Positions 6,208 through 16,286 of a stretch of 24,418 nucleotides of DNA are shown one piece after another; the first letter of the stretch is position 1, and each line of letters begins with the position of its first letter. Under the pieces are notes generated by a model. That model searched no databases. It was not told the DNA's origin and was given only the letters and a program-made list of their open reading frames with translations. The position numbers were made by a program, and so were the translations under genes. This stretch comes from an uncultured Clostridia bacterium (GTDB taxonomy: Bacteria > Bacillota > Clostridia > TANB77 > CAG-508), in contig CALXAW010000008.1 in NCBI GenBank assembly GCA_944386375.1, positions 1 through 24,418 of the forward strand, written 5' to 3'.

Positions 6208-9200
6208 CTATGCACTTGTTGAATTTTGTTTTAAACTAATTGACAATAGCTTAGAAATACCGTTTTCTTCCATAGTTACACCATATACTGTATCTGCTAC
6301 TTCCATTGTTCCTCTTCTGTGTGTTATTACTAAAAATTGTGTTTGTTGAGAATATTTTTTTAAGTATTCTGCAAATCTATAAACATTTACATCATCTAGA
6401 GCTGCTTCTATTTCGTCTAACACACAAAATGGTGCAGGATTAATTTTTAATATTGCAAATAGTAATGCTATTGCTGTAAATGCTCTTTCTCCTCCTGATA
6501 GTAGCATCATATTTTGTAGTTTTTTTCCTGGTGGTTGTACAGTTATATTTATTCCACAGTCTAAAATATTATTTTCATCTTCTAAAGATAGTGTTGCTTT
6601 GCCTCCACCAAATAGCTCTTTAAATACTTCGTCAAAGTTTTTATTTATTATTTCGAACTGTGTTTTAAATTGTTCTTTCATAATGCCTGTCATGTCTTGA
6701 ATCATTTTTCTTAGTTTGCCCATTGTATTTTCTAAGTCTAATCGTTGTTCACACATAAAGTCATATCTTTCTTTTAAATTTTTGTATTCGTCTATTGAGT
6801 CTATATTTACACTTCCCAGTTCTTTTATGTCATTTCTTAAAGCTTTTACCTTTTTTTGTGTTAATGCTATATTTTCTGGTTTTTTGTATTCTTTTACTGC
6901 GTTTGGTGTTAGCTCATATTCGTCCCACATTGCATTTATTGTATTGTTTAAGTCTTCTTCTATTTTGTTTTTCTTTACATCTAGTTTTACAATTTGGGCT
7001 TTTAGGTCTTCTATTATCTGAAATTCTTTTACTTGCTCTTCTTCTTGTTCTGTTAGTTTTTTGTTTTTTTCTGTTCTTTCTGTTTTTAATTCTTCTATTT
7101 TTATACTACTATTTTGAACTGCATTTTTAATTTTTTCTATTTGTGTTTCGGTTTCTTTTATTTTATTAGCTAAATTTGCATTGTCTATTTTTATTTGCTC
7201 TATTTGTTCTTTTTTATGTTCTATGCTTTTTTTGTTATTTTCTATTTCTTGGTTTATCATATTAGATATTTCTTCTATTGAGCTTTCGCTTTCGTCAAAT
7301 GAAGATACCGAAATTTTTAAATTTGTTATATCTAAATTTAAGTCATCTATATATTTTTGATTGTCTTTATTAAGTTCTGCAAATTCGTTAATCTCTTTAG
7401 ATAATTTTTCGTTTTGTTCAGTTAAGCTTATAATTTCTTTGTTTATTTCTTTTTGCCTTATATCTATTTCTTGCTTTTGTTTATTTATATTCGAAAGTTC
7501 TTCTTTTAGGTTTTGTAGCCTTTTTTCTAGTCTTTCTATATTTTCTTCTATTGAAATTACTTTTTGTTTTTCTGTAGCATATGTTATATCTATTTCTTGT
7601 AGTTCTTTTTCTTTTTCTTGCTTTTCTTCTATTGTATCATCAGATTTTAAAATATATTCTTCTTTTTCTTTTTCTAGTTTTCCTAATTTTTCTTTTACTT
7701 TTTTTAGTTCTTTTTCTAAGTCTTCTATTTCTCTGCCTCTACCTAATATATTTACAGTTTTTTTGGCAACAGATCCACCTGTTATTGAACCTGATGGATT
7801 TATTAGGTCTCCTTCTAATGTTACAATTCTAAATGTGTAACTATTTTGTTTTGCAACTTTTATTGCATTATCCATATTGTCTATTATTATTGTTCTTCCA
7901 AGTAAGTTGTATATAATTTGCTCATATTTTTTGTCAAATTGTACTAAGTCTGCAGCTACTCCTATTACTCCTTCTTTACCTTTTATTTTGTCTATTTTTT
8001 TGCCTTTTATAGATGATATTGGTAAAAATGATGCTCTTCCTAAATTGTTTTTCCTTAAGTGCTCTATTAGTTTTTTTGCATCTTGCTCTGTTTCTGTAAC
8101 TATGTTTTGAAGGCTTGGGCCTAAGCACATTTCTATTGCTGTTTCGTATTGTTTTGGAACAGATATAATATTTGCTAAAACACCATACATGCCCTTTCCT
8201 AATTCTTTTATAGTTTCACAGTCTTTTAGTAAAGATTTTACACTTTTTATATATCCTTCTTTTTCTTTTTCTGTTTCTATTAAAAATTTTAGTCTTGAAT
8301 CTTTTATTCGTAGTTCTGTTGCTAATGTATTTATGTTTTTATCAAAATTTGCTATTTGTGCATTTCTTTTTTCTTTTTCTGCTGATATTTTTTCTAGTTC
8401 TGCTACAAGTTTATTTCTATTACTTTCTATTTCGTAAAATGTTTTTGATATGTCTTCTTTGTTCATTCTTGCTCTGTCTAGTTCTGATATATTAATATCT
8501 AGTTCTTGTTTTATTTGCTTTTCTCGTTTTTCTAAATTTTCTAAGTTTGCTTTTTGTGTACTTATTTCTGTTTGATATTCGTATTTTTTATCTGTGTTTT
8601 CTTCTACTATTTTTTTCTTTTTTTCTATTTCTAATTCTTTTAATGATAATTTATCTGTTATTTTTTTAAGTTCTGCTTCTTTTTGTTTTAATTCTGCATC
8701 AAATTTTTCTTTTTCTTTTTTAAGGTTTTCTTTTTTTTCTTTTTTTAGTTTTATGTCTTTTTCAAGTTCTTCTATTCTTATAGTACTGTCTTCTATTTCT
8801 TTTGAAAATCTAGAACTGTTTTCTGTATTGTTTTCTATTCTGGCATTTGTAATACTAATTTCTGAATTTAATTGTTCTATTTGCTTTTTACTTTCGAACC
8901 CTATATTAGACATTTCTTCTATTTTTTCTGTAATTTCGTCTATTTGTGTTTTTAGCTCTTCTTTTAGGATTTTTATTTTTTCTATTTTGCCTTCTTCTAA
9001 ATTTAAGCTTTCTTGCATTATCTCATTATCTGCTACTAATTCTTCTAATTCTTTTTTGTATTTTTCTATATTATATAAAAACAAACCTATTTCTATATCT
9101 TTTAATTCGTCTCTTAGGCTTAGATATTTTTTAGCTTTTTCTGATTGTGCCTTAAGTGGTTCTATATTTGCTTCTATTTCTGTTAAAATATCGTTTATGC

Positions 9201-9768
9201 GCAATAAATTTAATTTAGTTCTTTCCAATTTTTTTTCTGTTTCTTGCTTACGAACTCTATATTTAACAATGCCTGCCGCTTCTTCGAAAATATGTCTTCT
9301 ATCTTCTGATTTATTACTTAAAATTTCGTCTATTTTTCCTTGCCCTATTATTGAATATCCATCTTTTCCGATACCTGTATCCATAAACAATGCTTGTACA
9401 TCTTTTAATCTACAAGGTACTTTATTTATATAATAACCAGTTTCTCCGCTTCTATATATTTTTCTTGTAACTGTAACTTCTGTATATTCAATTGGCAATG
9501 CTCCATCTTCGTTATTAAATACCAATGATGCTTCTGCAAAACCTAAAGATTTTCTTGCTTGAGTTCCAGCAAAAATAATGTCTAATGCTTTAGACCCTCT
9601 TAATGATTTTATACTTTGCTCTCCTAGTACCCATCTTATTGCATCTGATATATTACTTTTCCCTGAACCATTTGGTCCTACTACTCCTGTTATTCCTGGC
9701 ATAAATTCTAATACAGTTTTATCTGCAAATGATTTAAATCCTTGTAATTCTAATCTTTTTAAATACAT
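6208..9768 (-). CDS. smc: Chromosome segregation/condensation ATPase SMC
   Basis: The full-length 1186-residue SMC matches the usual bacterial length. It binds DNA as a dimer with ScpA and ScpB and organises and segregates the chromosome. The N-terminal head has Walker A GPNGSGKSN (31-39). Two long coiled-coil arms (about 170-500 and 690-1000) flank the hinge (about 515-680, with SGSITGGS near its end). The C-terminal head has the ABC signature LSGGERA (1090-1096) and Walker B FCVLDE (D1118, catalytic E1119). All ATPase motifs are intact. The start has AGGTGA six bases before the ATG. It has its own promoter in the mnmA-smc gap. The common rnc and ftsY neighbours are absent here, and scpA/scpB are not in the window. 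Confidence 0.97.
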   Translation of the reverse strand: MYLKRLELQGFKSFADKTVLEFMPGITGVVGPNGSGKSNISDAIRWVLGEQSIKSLRGSKALDIIFAGTQARKSLGFAEASLVFNNEDGALPIEYTEVTVTRKIYRSGETGYYINKVPCRLKDVQALFMDTGIGKDGYSIIGQGKIDEILSNKSEDRRHIFEEAAGIVKYRVRKQETEKKLERTKLNLLRINDILTEIEANIEPLKAQSEKAKKYLSLRDELKDIEIGLFLYNIEKYKKELEELVADNEIMQESLNLEEGKIEKIKILKEELKTQIDEITEKIEEMSNIGFESKKQIEQLNSEISITNARIENNTENSSRFSKEIEDSTIRIEELEKDIKLKKEKKENLKKEKEKFDAELKQKEAELKKITDKLSLKELEIEKKKKIVEENTDKKYEYQTEISTQKANLENLEKREKQIKQELDINISELDRARMNKEDISKTFYEIESNRNKLVAELEKISAEKEKRNAQIANFDKNINTLATELRIKDSRLKFLIETEKEKEGYIKSVKSLLKDCETIKELGKGMYGVLANIISVPKQYETAIEMCLGPSLQNIVTETEQDAKKLIEHLRKNNLGRASFLPISSIKGKKIDKIKGKEGVIGVAADLVQFDKKYEQIIYNLLGRTIIIDNMDNAIKVAKQNSYTFRIVTLEGDLINPSGSITGGSVAKKTVNILGRGREIEDLEKELKKVKEKLGKLEKEKEEYILKSDDTIEEKQEKEKELQEIDITYATEKQKVISIEENIERLEKRLQNLKEELSNINKQKQEIDIRQKEINKEIISLTEQNEKLSKEINEFAELNKDNQKYIDDLNLDITNLKISVSSFDESESSIEEISNMINQEIENNKKSIEHKKEQIEQIKIDNANLANKIKETETQIEKIKNAVQNSSIKIEELKTERTEKNKKLTEQEEEQVKEFQIIEDLKAQIVKLDVKKNKIEEDLNNTINAMWDEYELTPNAVKEYKKPENIALTQKKVKALRNDIKELGSVNIDSIDEYKNLKERYDFMCEQRLDLENTMGKLRKMIQDMTGIMKEQFKTQFEIINKNFDEVFKELFGGGKATLSLEDENNILDCGINITVQPPGKKLQNMMLLSGGERAFTAIALLFAILKINPAPFCVLDEIEAALDDVNVYRFAEYLKKYSQQTQFLVITHRRGTMEVADTVYGVTMEENGISKLLSISLKQNSTSA

Positions 9769-9799
9769 TTATTATCACCTTTATTTTGTTTCTTTTGCA

Positions 9800-9828
9800 A
9801 TTATATATTAAAATATTAATTATATCAA
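9800..9828 (-). promoter_or_regulatory. Sigma-A promoter of smc
   Basis: The -35 box TTGATA (9823-9828), a 17-base spacer and a perfect -10 TATAAT (9800-9805) lie within the 73-base mnmA-smc gap. smc therefore need not depend on the aspS-mnmA operon. Confidence 0.7.
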
Positions 9829-9841
9829 TATTTTTAAATGC

Positions 9842-10888
<1,047 letters not shown>

Positions 10889-10905
10889 TTATTTTACAAC
10901 TCCTC

Positions 10906-12366
10906 TTAATTTCCTATTGGTGCAAAGTCATCTGTAACTACCTGATTTTTAGGTGTGATTTTTTCTGTTATTTCCATATCTAATAATTTTTTATATTTTT
11001 CATATTTATTTTCGTCTATATTACTATTTCCTTTTATTCCTACAATTATAAGATTTTGAGTTTCTGTACTATTTATGTCTGATACTTTAAATATTTTAAC
11101 ATCATCAAATACTGCTTTATATGTTGCATATTCATATTGTATGAATTTTGCGTTTTCTCCTTCTTCTGCACTAATTATATTTGTTATTACCATCCCATTT
11201 TCATTTAACCTATCTTTTGCATGTGATAATGCCTCATAAGTTGTTAGCTCAAATGGTGCATTTAATCCTTTAAATGCATCTATTAAAATAGTGTCATATT
11301 TATTATTACTATAATTTAAAAAGCTTCTTCCATCTTGCTCATATATTTTTAATCTTTCGTTTTCTGTATCTAGTCCAAATTCTTCTTTTGCAATTTGAGT
11401 CATTTTGTTATCTATTTCTACTACATCAATTGTTTTATCTGAATATGTATCTAAATAATGCATTGGATATGTATATGCTGCCCCTCCTATTAGTAATGTG
11501 CTTTTTGCTTCTTTATTAAAATATTCAAATAAATCGTAGTAATTTAGATATTTGGCTCCCATTTGTTTTGTTTCATTATCTATATAAGACTCTAGCCCTG
11601 TGTCTACTTGCAATGTTTTATATGTTGCAGATTTTGTGGCTATTTCTTTTACCCATATTCTACTATATTCTGAGTCTGTATCTAATAATATGTCTGGGTT
11701 TGCCTTTTTAAAAACATATTTGCCTATTGCTATAAATGCTATCATTATAAATACCATTATAATCATAAATATTATTTGTTGCTTATTTAGCTTTTCGGCT
11801 ATTGCAAATGACATTATTGTAAGTAATAAAGTTATACCTATTATAATATTGCTTACACCAAAATTCGGTATTAATACAAAGCCCATAAAAAATGTTCCAA
11901 ATATACTACCTATTGTAGAAAGTGATGATATTCTACCAGATATTGAGCCTATTTCGTTGTTTTCTTTGCTTTTTATTTTTACTGCATATGGAGATATTGT
12001 TGCAAGTATAAAGCTTGGTATAGAAAATACAATTATTGCACATAGTATTGCAGCTATTGTTAAATTATCTATAATACCTGCTAAGTGTTTAACTACAATT
12101 GTTTCTAGTAATAGTATTAAACTTGTAAAAACTGCTCCTATTAATAGCATTCTAGACATTATATTTATATCTGTATTTTTATCTGCAAGCTTACCTCCTA
12201 GCCAATACCCTAAGCTCATACATGCTAAAATTATTCCTATTATACTTGTCCATACAATATTTGAACTGCCTACATATGGAGACAATATTCTTGCAGCTAC
12301 AACTTCTAGCCCCATTCCTATTGCTCCATTTAAAAATACTGTTGTTTCTAATTTATATTTTTTCAT
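10906..12366 (-). CDS. Membrane-fused spermidine-synthase-like protein
   Basis: This 486-residue protein has an N-terminal membrane half (about residues 8-218, seven or so segments, with a SLGYWLGGKLAD motif) and a C-terminal spermidine-synthase-like Rossmann domain (about 230-470). Motifs of the aminopropyltransferase/methyltransferase fold are LLIGGAAYTYP (291-301), VVEID (315-319), QDGRSFL (344-350) and LIDAFKG with D363. It fits the family annotated as fused MFS/spermidine synthase. Whether it makes a polyamine is not known; many members lack proof of activity. The start ATG has AGGAGC five bases upstream. It is 31 bases after aspS and 17 before mnmA, so it is the middle gene of an operon. 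No speD or speB is in the window. Confidence 0.85.
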   Translation of the reverse strand: MKKYKLETTVFLNGAIGMGLEVVAARILSPYVGSSNIVWTSIIGIILACMSLGYWLGGKLADKNTDINIMSRMLLIGAVFTSLILLLETIVVKHLAGIIDNLTIAAILCAIIVFSIPSFILATISPYAVKIKSKENNEIGSISGRISSLSTIGSIFGTFFMGFVLIPNFGVSNIIIGITLLLTIMSFAIAEKLNKQQIIFMIIMVFIMIAFIAIGKYVFKKANPDILLDTDSEYSRIWVKEIATKSATYKTLQVDTGLESYIDNETKQMGAKYLNYYDLFEYFNKEAKSTLLIGGAAYTYPMHYLDTYSDKTIDVVEIDNKMTQIAKEEFGLDTENERLKIYEQDGRSFLNYSNNKYDTILIDAFKGLNAPFELTTYEALSHAKDRLNENGMVITNIISAEEGENAKFIQYEYATYKAVFDDVKIFKVSDINSTETQNLIIVGIKGNSNIDENKYEKYKKLLDMEITEKITPKNQVVTDDFAPIGN

Positions 12367-12397
12367 ATCTTGCTCCTTTAAATTTGAGTAGATCTTT

Positions 12398-14140
12398 TTA
12401 TTTTAAATCTAATTTTATATGTACATCTTTTAATTGTTCTTCTGTTACTATAGATGGTGAATTCATTAACACATCTCTTGCTTTTTTATTTTTTGGGAAT
12501 GCTATAACTTCTCTTATATTTTTTGTTTCTGCAATTAGCATTACAATTCTGTCTATTCCTGGTGCGGCTCCTGCATGTGGTGGTGTACCATATTGAAATG
12601 CATTATATAATGCTCCAAACCTTTCTTTTACATCTTTTTCTGTATAACCTGCTATTTCAAAAGCTTTTACCATTATTTCTGGGTTATGGTTTCTTACTGC
12701 ACCAGATGCTATTTCGTAGCCATTACATACTGCGTCATATTGATATGCTAATATGTCTAGTGGATTCATTGTTTCTAGTGCTTTTAGCTCTCCTTGTGGC
12801 ATAGAAAATGGATTATGGTTAAAGTCTATAGTTCCTTCGTCTGATAATTCATACATTGGAAAATCTACTATAAAACAGAATCTATATGCTTCTTTTTCTA
12901 ATAAGTCTAACCTGTTTCCTAATTCTATTCTTACTAATCCTGCTATTTTTTGTGCTGTTTTTAGTTCGTCTGCTATAAAAAATATGCTTGAATTTTCTTT
13001 TACTCCATATTCTTCTTTTAGCCTATTTTGTATGTCTTTTGTTATAAATTTTGCAATTCCACCTTGTATGCTTCCATCTTTTTCAAACTTAGTCCATGCT
13101 AGCCCTTTTGCTCCTGCTTCTTCTACTGCAAATTCTGTCATTTTGTCAAAAAATTTTCTTCCTTGTTCTGCTCCATTTTCTACTACAATTGCTTTTACTG
13201 TTTTGTTTTTAAATGCATTAAAGTCTGAGTTTTTAAATACTTCTGTTACATCTTGTATTATTAACGGGTTTCTTAAGTCTGGCTTGTCTATTCCGTATTT
13301 TTCCATTGCTTCTTTATATGGTATACGCACAAAAGGTGCATTATCTACTTTGTAATTTGTAAATTTTTTAAATGTATGTGTTATTACTTCTTCAAGTGTT
13401 TGTAAAACATCTTCTTGTGTTGCAAAACTCATTTCAAAGTCTAGTTGATAAAATTCTCCTGGTGCCCTATCTGCTCTTGGGTCTTCGTCTCTAAAACATG
13501 GTGCTACTTGATAATATTTATTAAATCCTGATACCATTAATAATTGTTTAAATTGTTGTGGTGCTTGTGGCAATGCATAAAATTCTCCTGGATGTAGTCT
13601 ACTTGGCACTAAAAAGTCACGTGCTCCTTCTGGTGATGAGTTCGCAAGTATTGGTGTTTGTATTTCTGTAAAGCCTAATTCGTCCATTTTATCTCTCATT
13701 GTTTTTAATATTTTTGAACGTAACAATATATTGTTATGTATTTTTTCGTTTCTTAGGTCTAAAAACCTATATTCAAGCCTTAGGTCTTCTCTTACTTCTT
13801 GGTCTGTATTTATTTCAAATGGAAGTATATTTTTACATACTCCTAATATTTCTATTTTTTCTGCTACAACTTCTATTTCTCCTGTTGGTATTTTATTGTT
13901 TTTGCTTGCTCTTTCCACAACTTTTCCATTTATGTGTATACAACTTTCTGCTTTTATTTCTTTTGTTTTTTCTTTTATGTTTTCATTATTTATTACTATT
14001 TGTGTTATTCCAAATTCGTCTCTTAGGTCTATAAAAGTCATTGCTCCTAAATCTCTTATTTTTTGCACCCATCCAGATAGCTCAACTTCTTCTCCTACAT
14101 TTTTTATATTTAATTCTCCTAAATTATGTGTTCTATACAT
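12398..14140 (-). CDS. aspS: Aspartyl-tRNA synthetase
   Basis: This 580-residue bacterial-type class IIb synthetase attaches aspartate to its tRNA. The OB-fold anticodon-binding domain covers about residues 10-105. The catalytic core has QAPQQFKQ (192-199), motif 2 FRDEDPRADR (216-225) and motif 3 PGIDRIVM (527-534). The bacterial GAD-type insertion lies between them (about 290-400). The frame opens at a TTG at 14185 (MERSDYY), but those codons are part of an intergenic repeat. The ATG at 14140 has GGAGG six bases upstream and begins with the normal MYRTHNLGEL, so it is chosen. It is the first gene of an operon with the spermidine-synthase-like gene and mnmA. The leader is too short for a T-box. 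Confidence 0.96.
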   Translation of the reverse strand: MYRTHNLGELNIKNVGEEVELSGWVQKIRDLGAMTFIDLRDEFGITQIVINNENIKEKTKEIKAESCIHINGKVVERASKNNKIPTGEIEVVAEKIEILGVCKNILPFEINTDQEVREDLRLEYRFLDLRNEKIHNNILLRSKILKTMRDKMDELGFTEIQTPILANSSPEGARDFLVPSRLHPGEFYALPQAPQQFKQLLMVSGFNKYYQVAPCFRDEDPRADRAPGEFYQLDFEMSFATQEDVLQTLEEVITHTFKKFTNYKVDNAPFVRIPYKEAMEKYGIDKPDLRNPLIIQDVTEVFKNSDFNAFKNKTVKAIVVENGAEQGRKFFDKMTEFAVEEAGAKGLAWTKFEKDGSIQGGIAKFITKDIQNRLKEEYGVKENSSIFFIADELKTAQKIAGLVRIELGNRLDLLEKEAYRFCFIVDFPMYELSDEGTIDFNHNPFSMPQGELKALETMNPLDILAYQYDAVCNGYEIASGAVRNHNPEIMVKAFEIAGYTEKDVKERFGALYNAFQYGTPPHAGAAPGIDRIVMLIAETKNIREVIAFPKNKKARDVLMNSPSIVTEEQLKDVHIKLDLK

Positions 14141-14156
14141 AAGTATCCTCCATTTT

Positions 14157-14185
14157 ATTATAGTATAATAGTCGCTACGCTCCAA
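14157..14185 (-). repeat. Half-copy of the intergenic repeat, probably holding the aspS promoter
   Basis: On the minus strand TTGGAGCGTAGCGACT matches the flank of copies 1 and 2 in the opposite orientation, then degenerates where the palindrome should be. Within it, TTGGAG (14180-14185), 17 bases and TATAAT (14157-14162) form a plausible promoter with a weak -35, 16 bases before the aspS start codon. The spacing to the ribosome binding site is tight, so the promoter call is tentative. Confidence 0.5.
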
Positions 14186-14261
14186 GCGAAAGCTCTTATT
14201 TCCGTAAACATTCTGTTTATTATAATATCATACCCTTATCTATTTTTCAATGTTTATATAC

Positions 14262-14313
14262 AAAAAAATAGGTGTATAAGTCAAAATATTATTATGACTT
14301 ATACACCTATTTT
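14262..14313 (-). terminator. Intrinsic terminator of the walR-like gene
   Basis: Perfect 19-base-pair stem with arms 14265-14283 and 14295-14313 and an 11-base loop, ending in seven T on the minus strand. It is the strongest terminator in the window and separates the regulator from aspS. Confidence 0.88.
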
Positions 14314-14320
14314 ATCAACA

Positions 14321-15055
14321 CTATTGATTGATTGGTGCTGCTATATAATAACCCACTCCTCTTTTAGTTATTAATATTTTTGGTTCTGATGTATCTCTTT
14401 CTATTTTTTCTCTAATTCTTCTTACTGTTACATCTACTGTTCTTATGTCTCCGTAGTATTCGTAGCCCCATACTCTTTCTAGTAACACTTCTCTTGTTAC
14501 TACTTGACCTGGTTGTGTTGACAAAAATCTTAGCACTTCAAATTCTCTTAAAGTTAAGTCTATAGATTCTCCACGTACTTTAACTTCAAATTTATCTAGG
14601 TCTAGTTCTAGTTCTCCTACTGTTACTTTTCCTTTTTTAACTTCTTCTTTTATTTCTTTTCTATTTTCTAGGTTTGCATCTACCTTTCGTAAGTTTGCCT
14701 TTATTCTTGCCATTAATTCTCTAACACTAAATGGTTTAGTAATATAATCATCTGCTCCTAGTTCTAATCCCAATATTTTATCTAGTTCTTCTCCTCTTGC
14801 TGAAAGCATTAATATTGGTACATTTAATGAATTTTTTATTTTTCTACACACTGTTAGTCCATCTAATTTTGGAAGCATAACATCTAATAATATTAAGTCT
14901 GGCTTTTCTTTTAATGCAATATCTACTGCTTTTTCTCCATCATTGGCTTCTAGTAAATTATATCCTTCTTTTTTTAGATTATATACTAATATATCAACTA
15001 TTGGCTTTTCATCATCTACTATTAATATTGTTTTTCCTTTTGGTTTCTCTTCCAC
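14321..15055 (-). CDS. walR: OmpR/PhoB-family response regulator, WalR (YycF) type
   Basis: This 244-residue two-domain regulator has a receiver with the acidic pair D14-D15, phosphorylation site D58 (LILLDVMLP), S85 and K107, then a winged-helix DNA-binding domain (about 145-240). The motifs DDEKPIVDIL and VWGYEYYGDIRTVDVTVRR are very close to WalR, which controls cell-wall hydrolase genes and growth in Firmicutes. A related PhoP-like regulator is the main alternative. The start is GTG, with GGAGG nine bases upstream. The gene has its own promoter and a strong terminator, and no histidine kinase (walK) lies beside it, unlike the usual walRK operon. cwlD in the window need not be its target. 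Confidence 0.88.
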   Translation of the reverse strand: MEEKPKGKTILIVDDEKPIVDILVYNLKKEGYNLLEANDGEKAVDIALKEKPDLILLDVMLPKLDGLTVCRKIKNSLNVPILMLSARGEELDKILGLELGADDYITKPFSVRELMARIKANLRKVDANLENRKEIKEEVKKGKVTVGELELDLDKFEVKVRGESIDLTLREFEVLRFLSTQPGQVVTREVLLERVWGYEYYGDIRTVDVTVRRIREKIERDTSEPKILITKRGVGYYIAAPINQ

Positions 15056-15093
15056 AAAAAATCTCCTCCCTTTATAAGGCTTTTGATATACTA

Positions 15094-15122
15094 GTTATAT
15101 CATAAAATTTTTTATTATACAA
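15094..15122 (-). promoter_or_regulatory. Promoter of the walR-like gene
   Basis: The -35 box TTGTAT (15117-15122), a 17-base spacer and an extended -10 TGATATAAC (TATAAC at 15094-15099). The leader is about 30 bases long and ends in GGGAGGAG. Confidence 0.5.
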
Positions 15123-15170
15123 GTTTTTTGTAATAAAATTGTAATATTATTTTATTTAATTATTTTCATA

Positions 15171-15206
15171 CCAAATAGGAGCTTGAATTACCAAGCTCCT
15201 ATTGGG
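15171..15206 (-). terminator. Hairpin after FGE-like paralogue 2
   Basis: A 12-base-pair perfect stem (AATAGGAGCTTG), extended past one bulged base; arms lie within 15171-15185 and 15192-15206 and the loop has six bases. It lies 40 bases after the stop of the FGE-like gene. No T-tract follows on the minus strand, so efficiency is uncertain. Confidence 0.55.
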
Positions 15207-15245
15207 TTGTGTCTAAAGCAAGTATGCTAGTACTAATAATTAGCC

Positions 15246-16220
15246 TCATCGCATAAATAATGCAATTCTAAAACCTGTGGTGTTAAACCTTTCTTCTACT
15301 CCGCATTCTCCTCTATATGCTGCAGGGAAAGAATGTCCATACACTCTAAACGAACCTCCACGAACTACACCATACGCTCTTTTCTTTTGCTCTGCATCCT
15401 GTTTGTTCGCATATTTTTCTGGGTCTGGTACAGAAATTTTATACTCTTGTGTCCATTCGTCTACATTTCCTGCTACATCATAAATATTGTTTGCACAATA
15501 TTTATCACTGCTTCCAGTTTCTAATGGTTTATACATAGGATTAGAACTTTTCCAATAATTGCCCCATGTACTTGAGTCTAATACAACTTCTTCGTGGCTT
15601 TTAGATTTTGTTTCTATAAACCATTCTAACATTGTATCATACTCTGCACCATATACCAAGTGACTTTTTACTTCACTACCGGTTTCCATAGTTGCTGCAA
15701 TCATTTTGGCTTTTTCTAGCCCTACATCTGTCCAAGGTACTTGCCTTGGCAAAGATTGAGGTTTGCCAGTGTTAGCATTTTCTGAAATAAGATATGTGGA
15801 AATATAAAAACCACCATATTTTTTAATGCTATAAGATTGCATAAGCAACTCACCTACACATGGCTCGTAATAATCTTCATCGGAAAATTTATCTTTGTAA
15901 ATATTCCAATTTCTTCTGCCAAACTGTTCGTCAAATGTTATTCCATTGCTTGTTCCATTAGCTTCTAAGTATCCTACTGGAACCCAAGTAAACAAACTGC
16001 CATCTGCAATTCTTTCAATTACATAGCCGTCATACCATTCTCCATATGCATATCTATATCCTGCTGGAATTTCTGGTGTTTCGTATCTACGCAATCTAAA
16101 CATTTTGCTAAGTGACATATCTGCAACAGCATTAATGACCAATTCGTCTTCAGATGTTTGCTCACATTGATAAGCAATACCATGTTCTGCTTTAAACACT
16201 ATTTCGTTATACCGTTTCAT
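15246..16220 (-). CDS. FGE-sulfatase/C-type-lectin-fold protein, paralogue 2
   Basis: This 324-residue paralogue of the protein at 2357-3220 keeps the same order of blocks: WVPVGYLEANGT, QFGRRNW, YGGFYISTYLIS, SHLVYGAEYDTMLEWF and NNIYDVAGNVDEWTQE. It ends in an RGG…GFR cassette at 287-318. An extra loop of about 20 charged residues precedes the cassette. The two C-terminal cysteines used by catalytic FGE are not at the expected places (only C306 occurs), so it is probably a binding protein rather than an oxidase. There is no signal peptide or anchor. The ATG has AAGGAGG seven bases upstream. It is a single-gene unit between the glucan synthase and walR. The ligand is unknown. Confidence 0.8.
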   Translation of the reverse strand: MKRYNEIVFKAEHGIAYQCEQTSEDELVINAVADMSLSKMFRLRRYETPEIPAGYRYAYGEWYDGYVIERIADGSLFTWVPVGYLEANGTSNGITFDEQFGRRNWNIYKDKFSDEDYYEPCVGELLMQSYSIKKYGGFYISTYLISENANTGKPQSLPRQVPWTDVGLEKAKMIAATMETGSEVKSHLVYGAEYDTMLEWFIETKSKSHEEVVLDSSTWGNYWKSSNPMYKPLETGSSDKYCANNIYDVAGNVDEWTQEYKISVPDPEKYANKQDAEQKKRAYGVVRGGSFRVYGHSFPAAYRGECGVEERFNTTGFRIALFMR

Positions 16221-16259
16221 GTTGTTCCCTCCTTGTTTTGTCTAGAGCCGAACGGTTAC

Positions 16260-16286
16260 AACATAGCTGTATAGCTATTATGTCAA
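16260..16286 (-). promoter_or_regulatory. Possible promoter of FGE-like paralogue 2
   Basis: A perfect -35 TTGACA (16281-16286) is present, but the best -10 (TATGTT, 16260-16265) is only 15 bases away. The spacer contains the inverted repeat ATAGCT-ATAC-AGCTAT, a possible operator. Tentative. Confidence 0.35.

Noticed and set aside
8594..9433. 279-codon plus-strand frame rich in Ser, Phe and Ile inside smc
   Set aside because: It is the complement of smc coiled-coil codons, has biased low-complexity composition and no ribosome binding site. smc is intact and full length here.
11600..12391. 263-codon plus-strand frame opposite the spermidine-synthase-like gene
   Set aside because: It mirrors the hydrophobic N-terminal half of a well-supported gene and has no family resemblance.
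14141..14185. Fifteen extra N-terminal codons of aspS from a TTG
   Set aside because: They are repeat sequence; the ATG at 14140 has a strong ribosome binding site and matches the family N-terminus.
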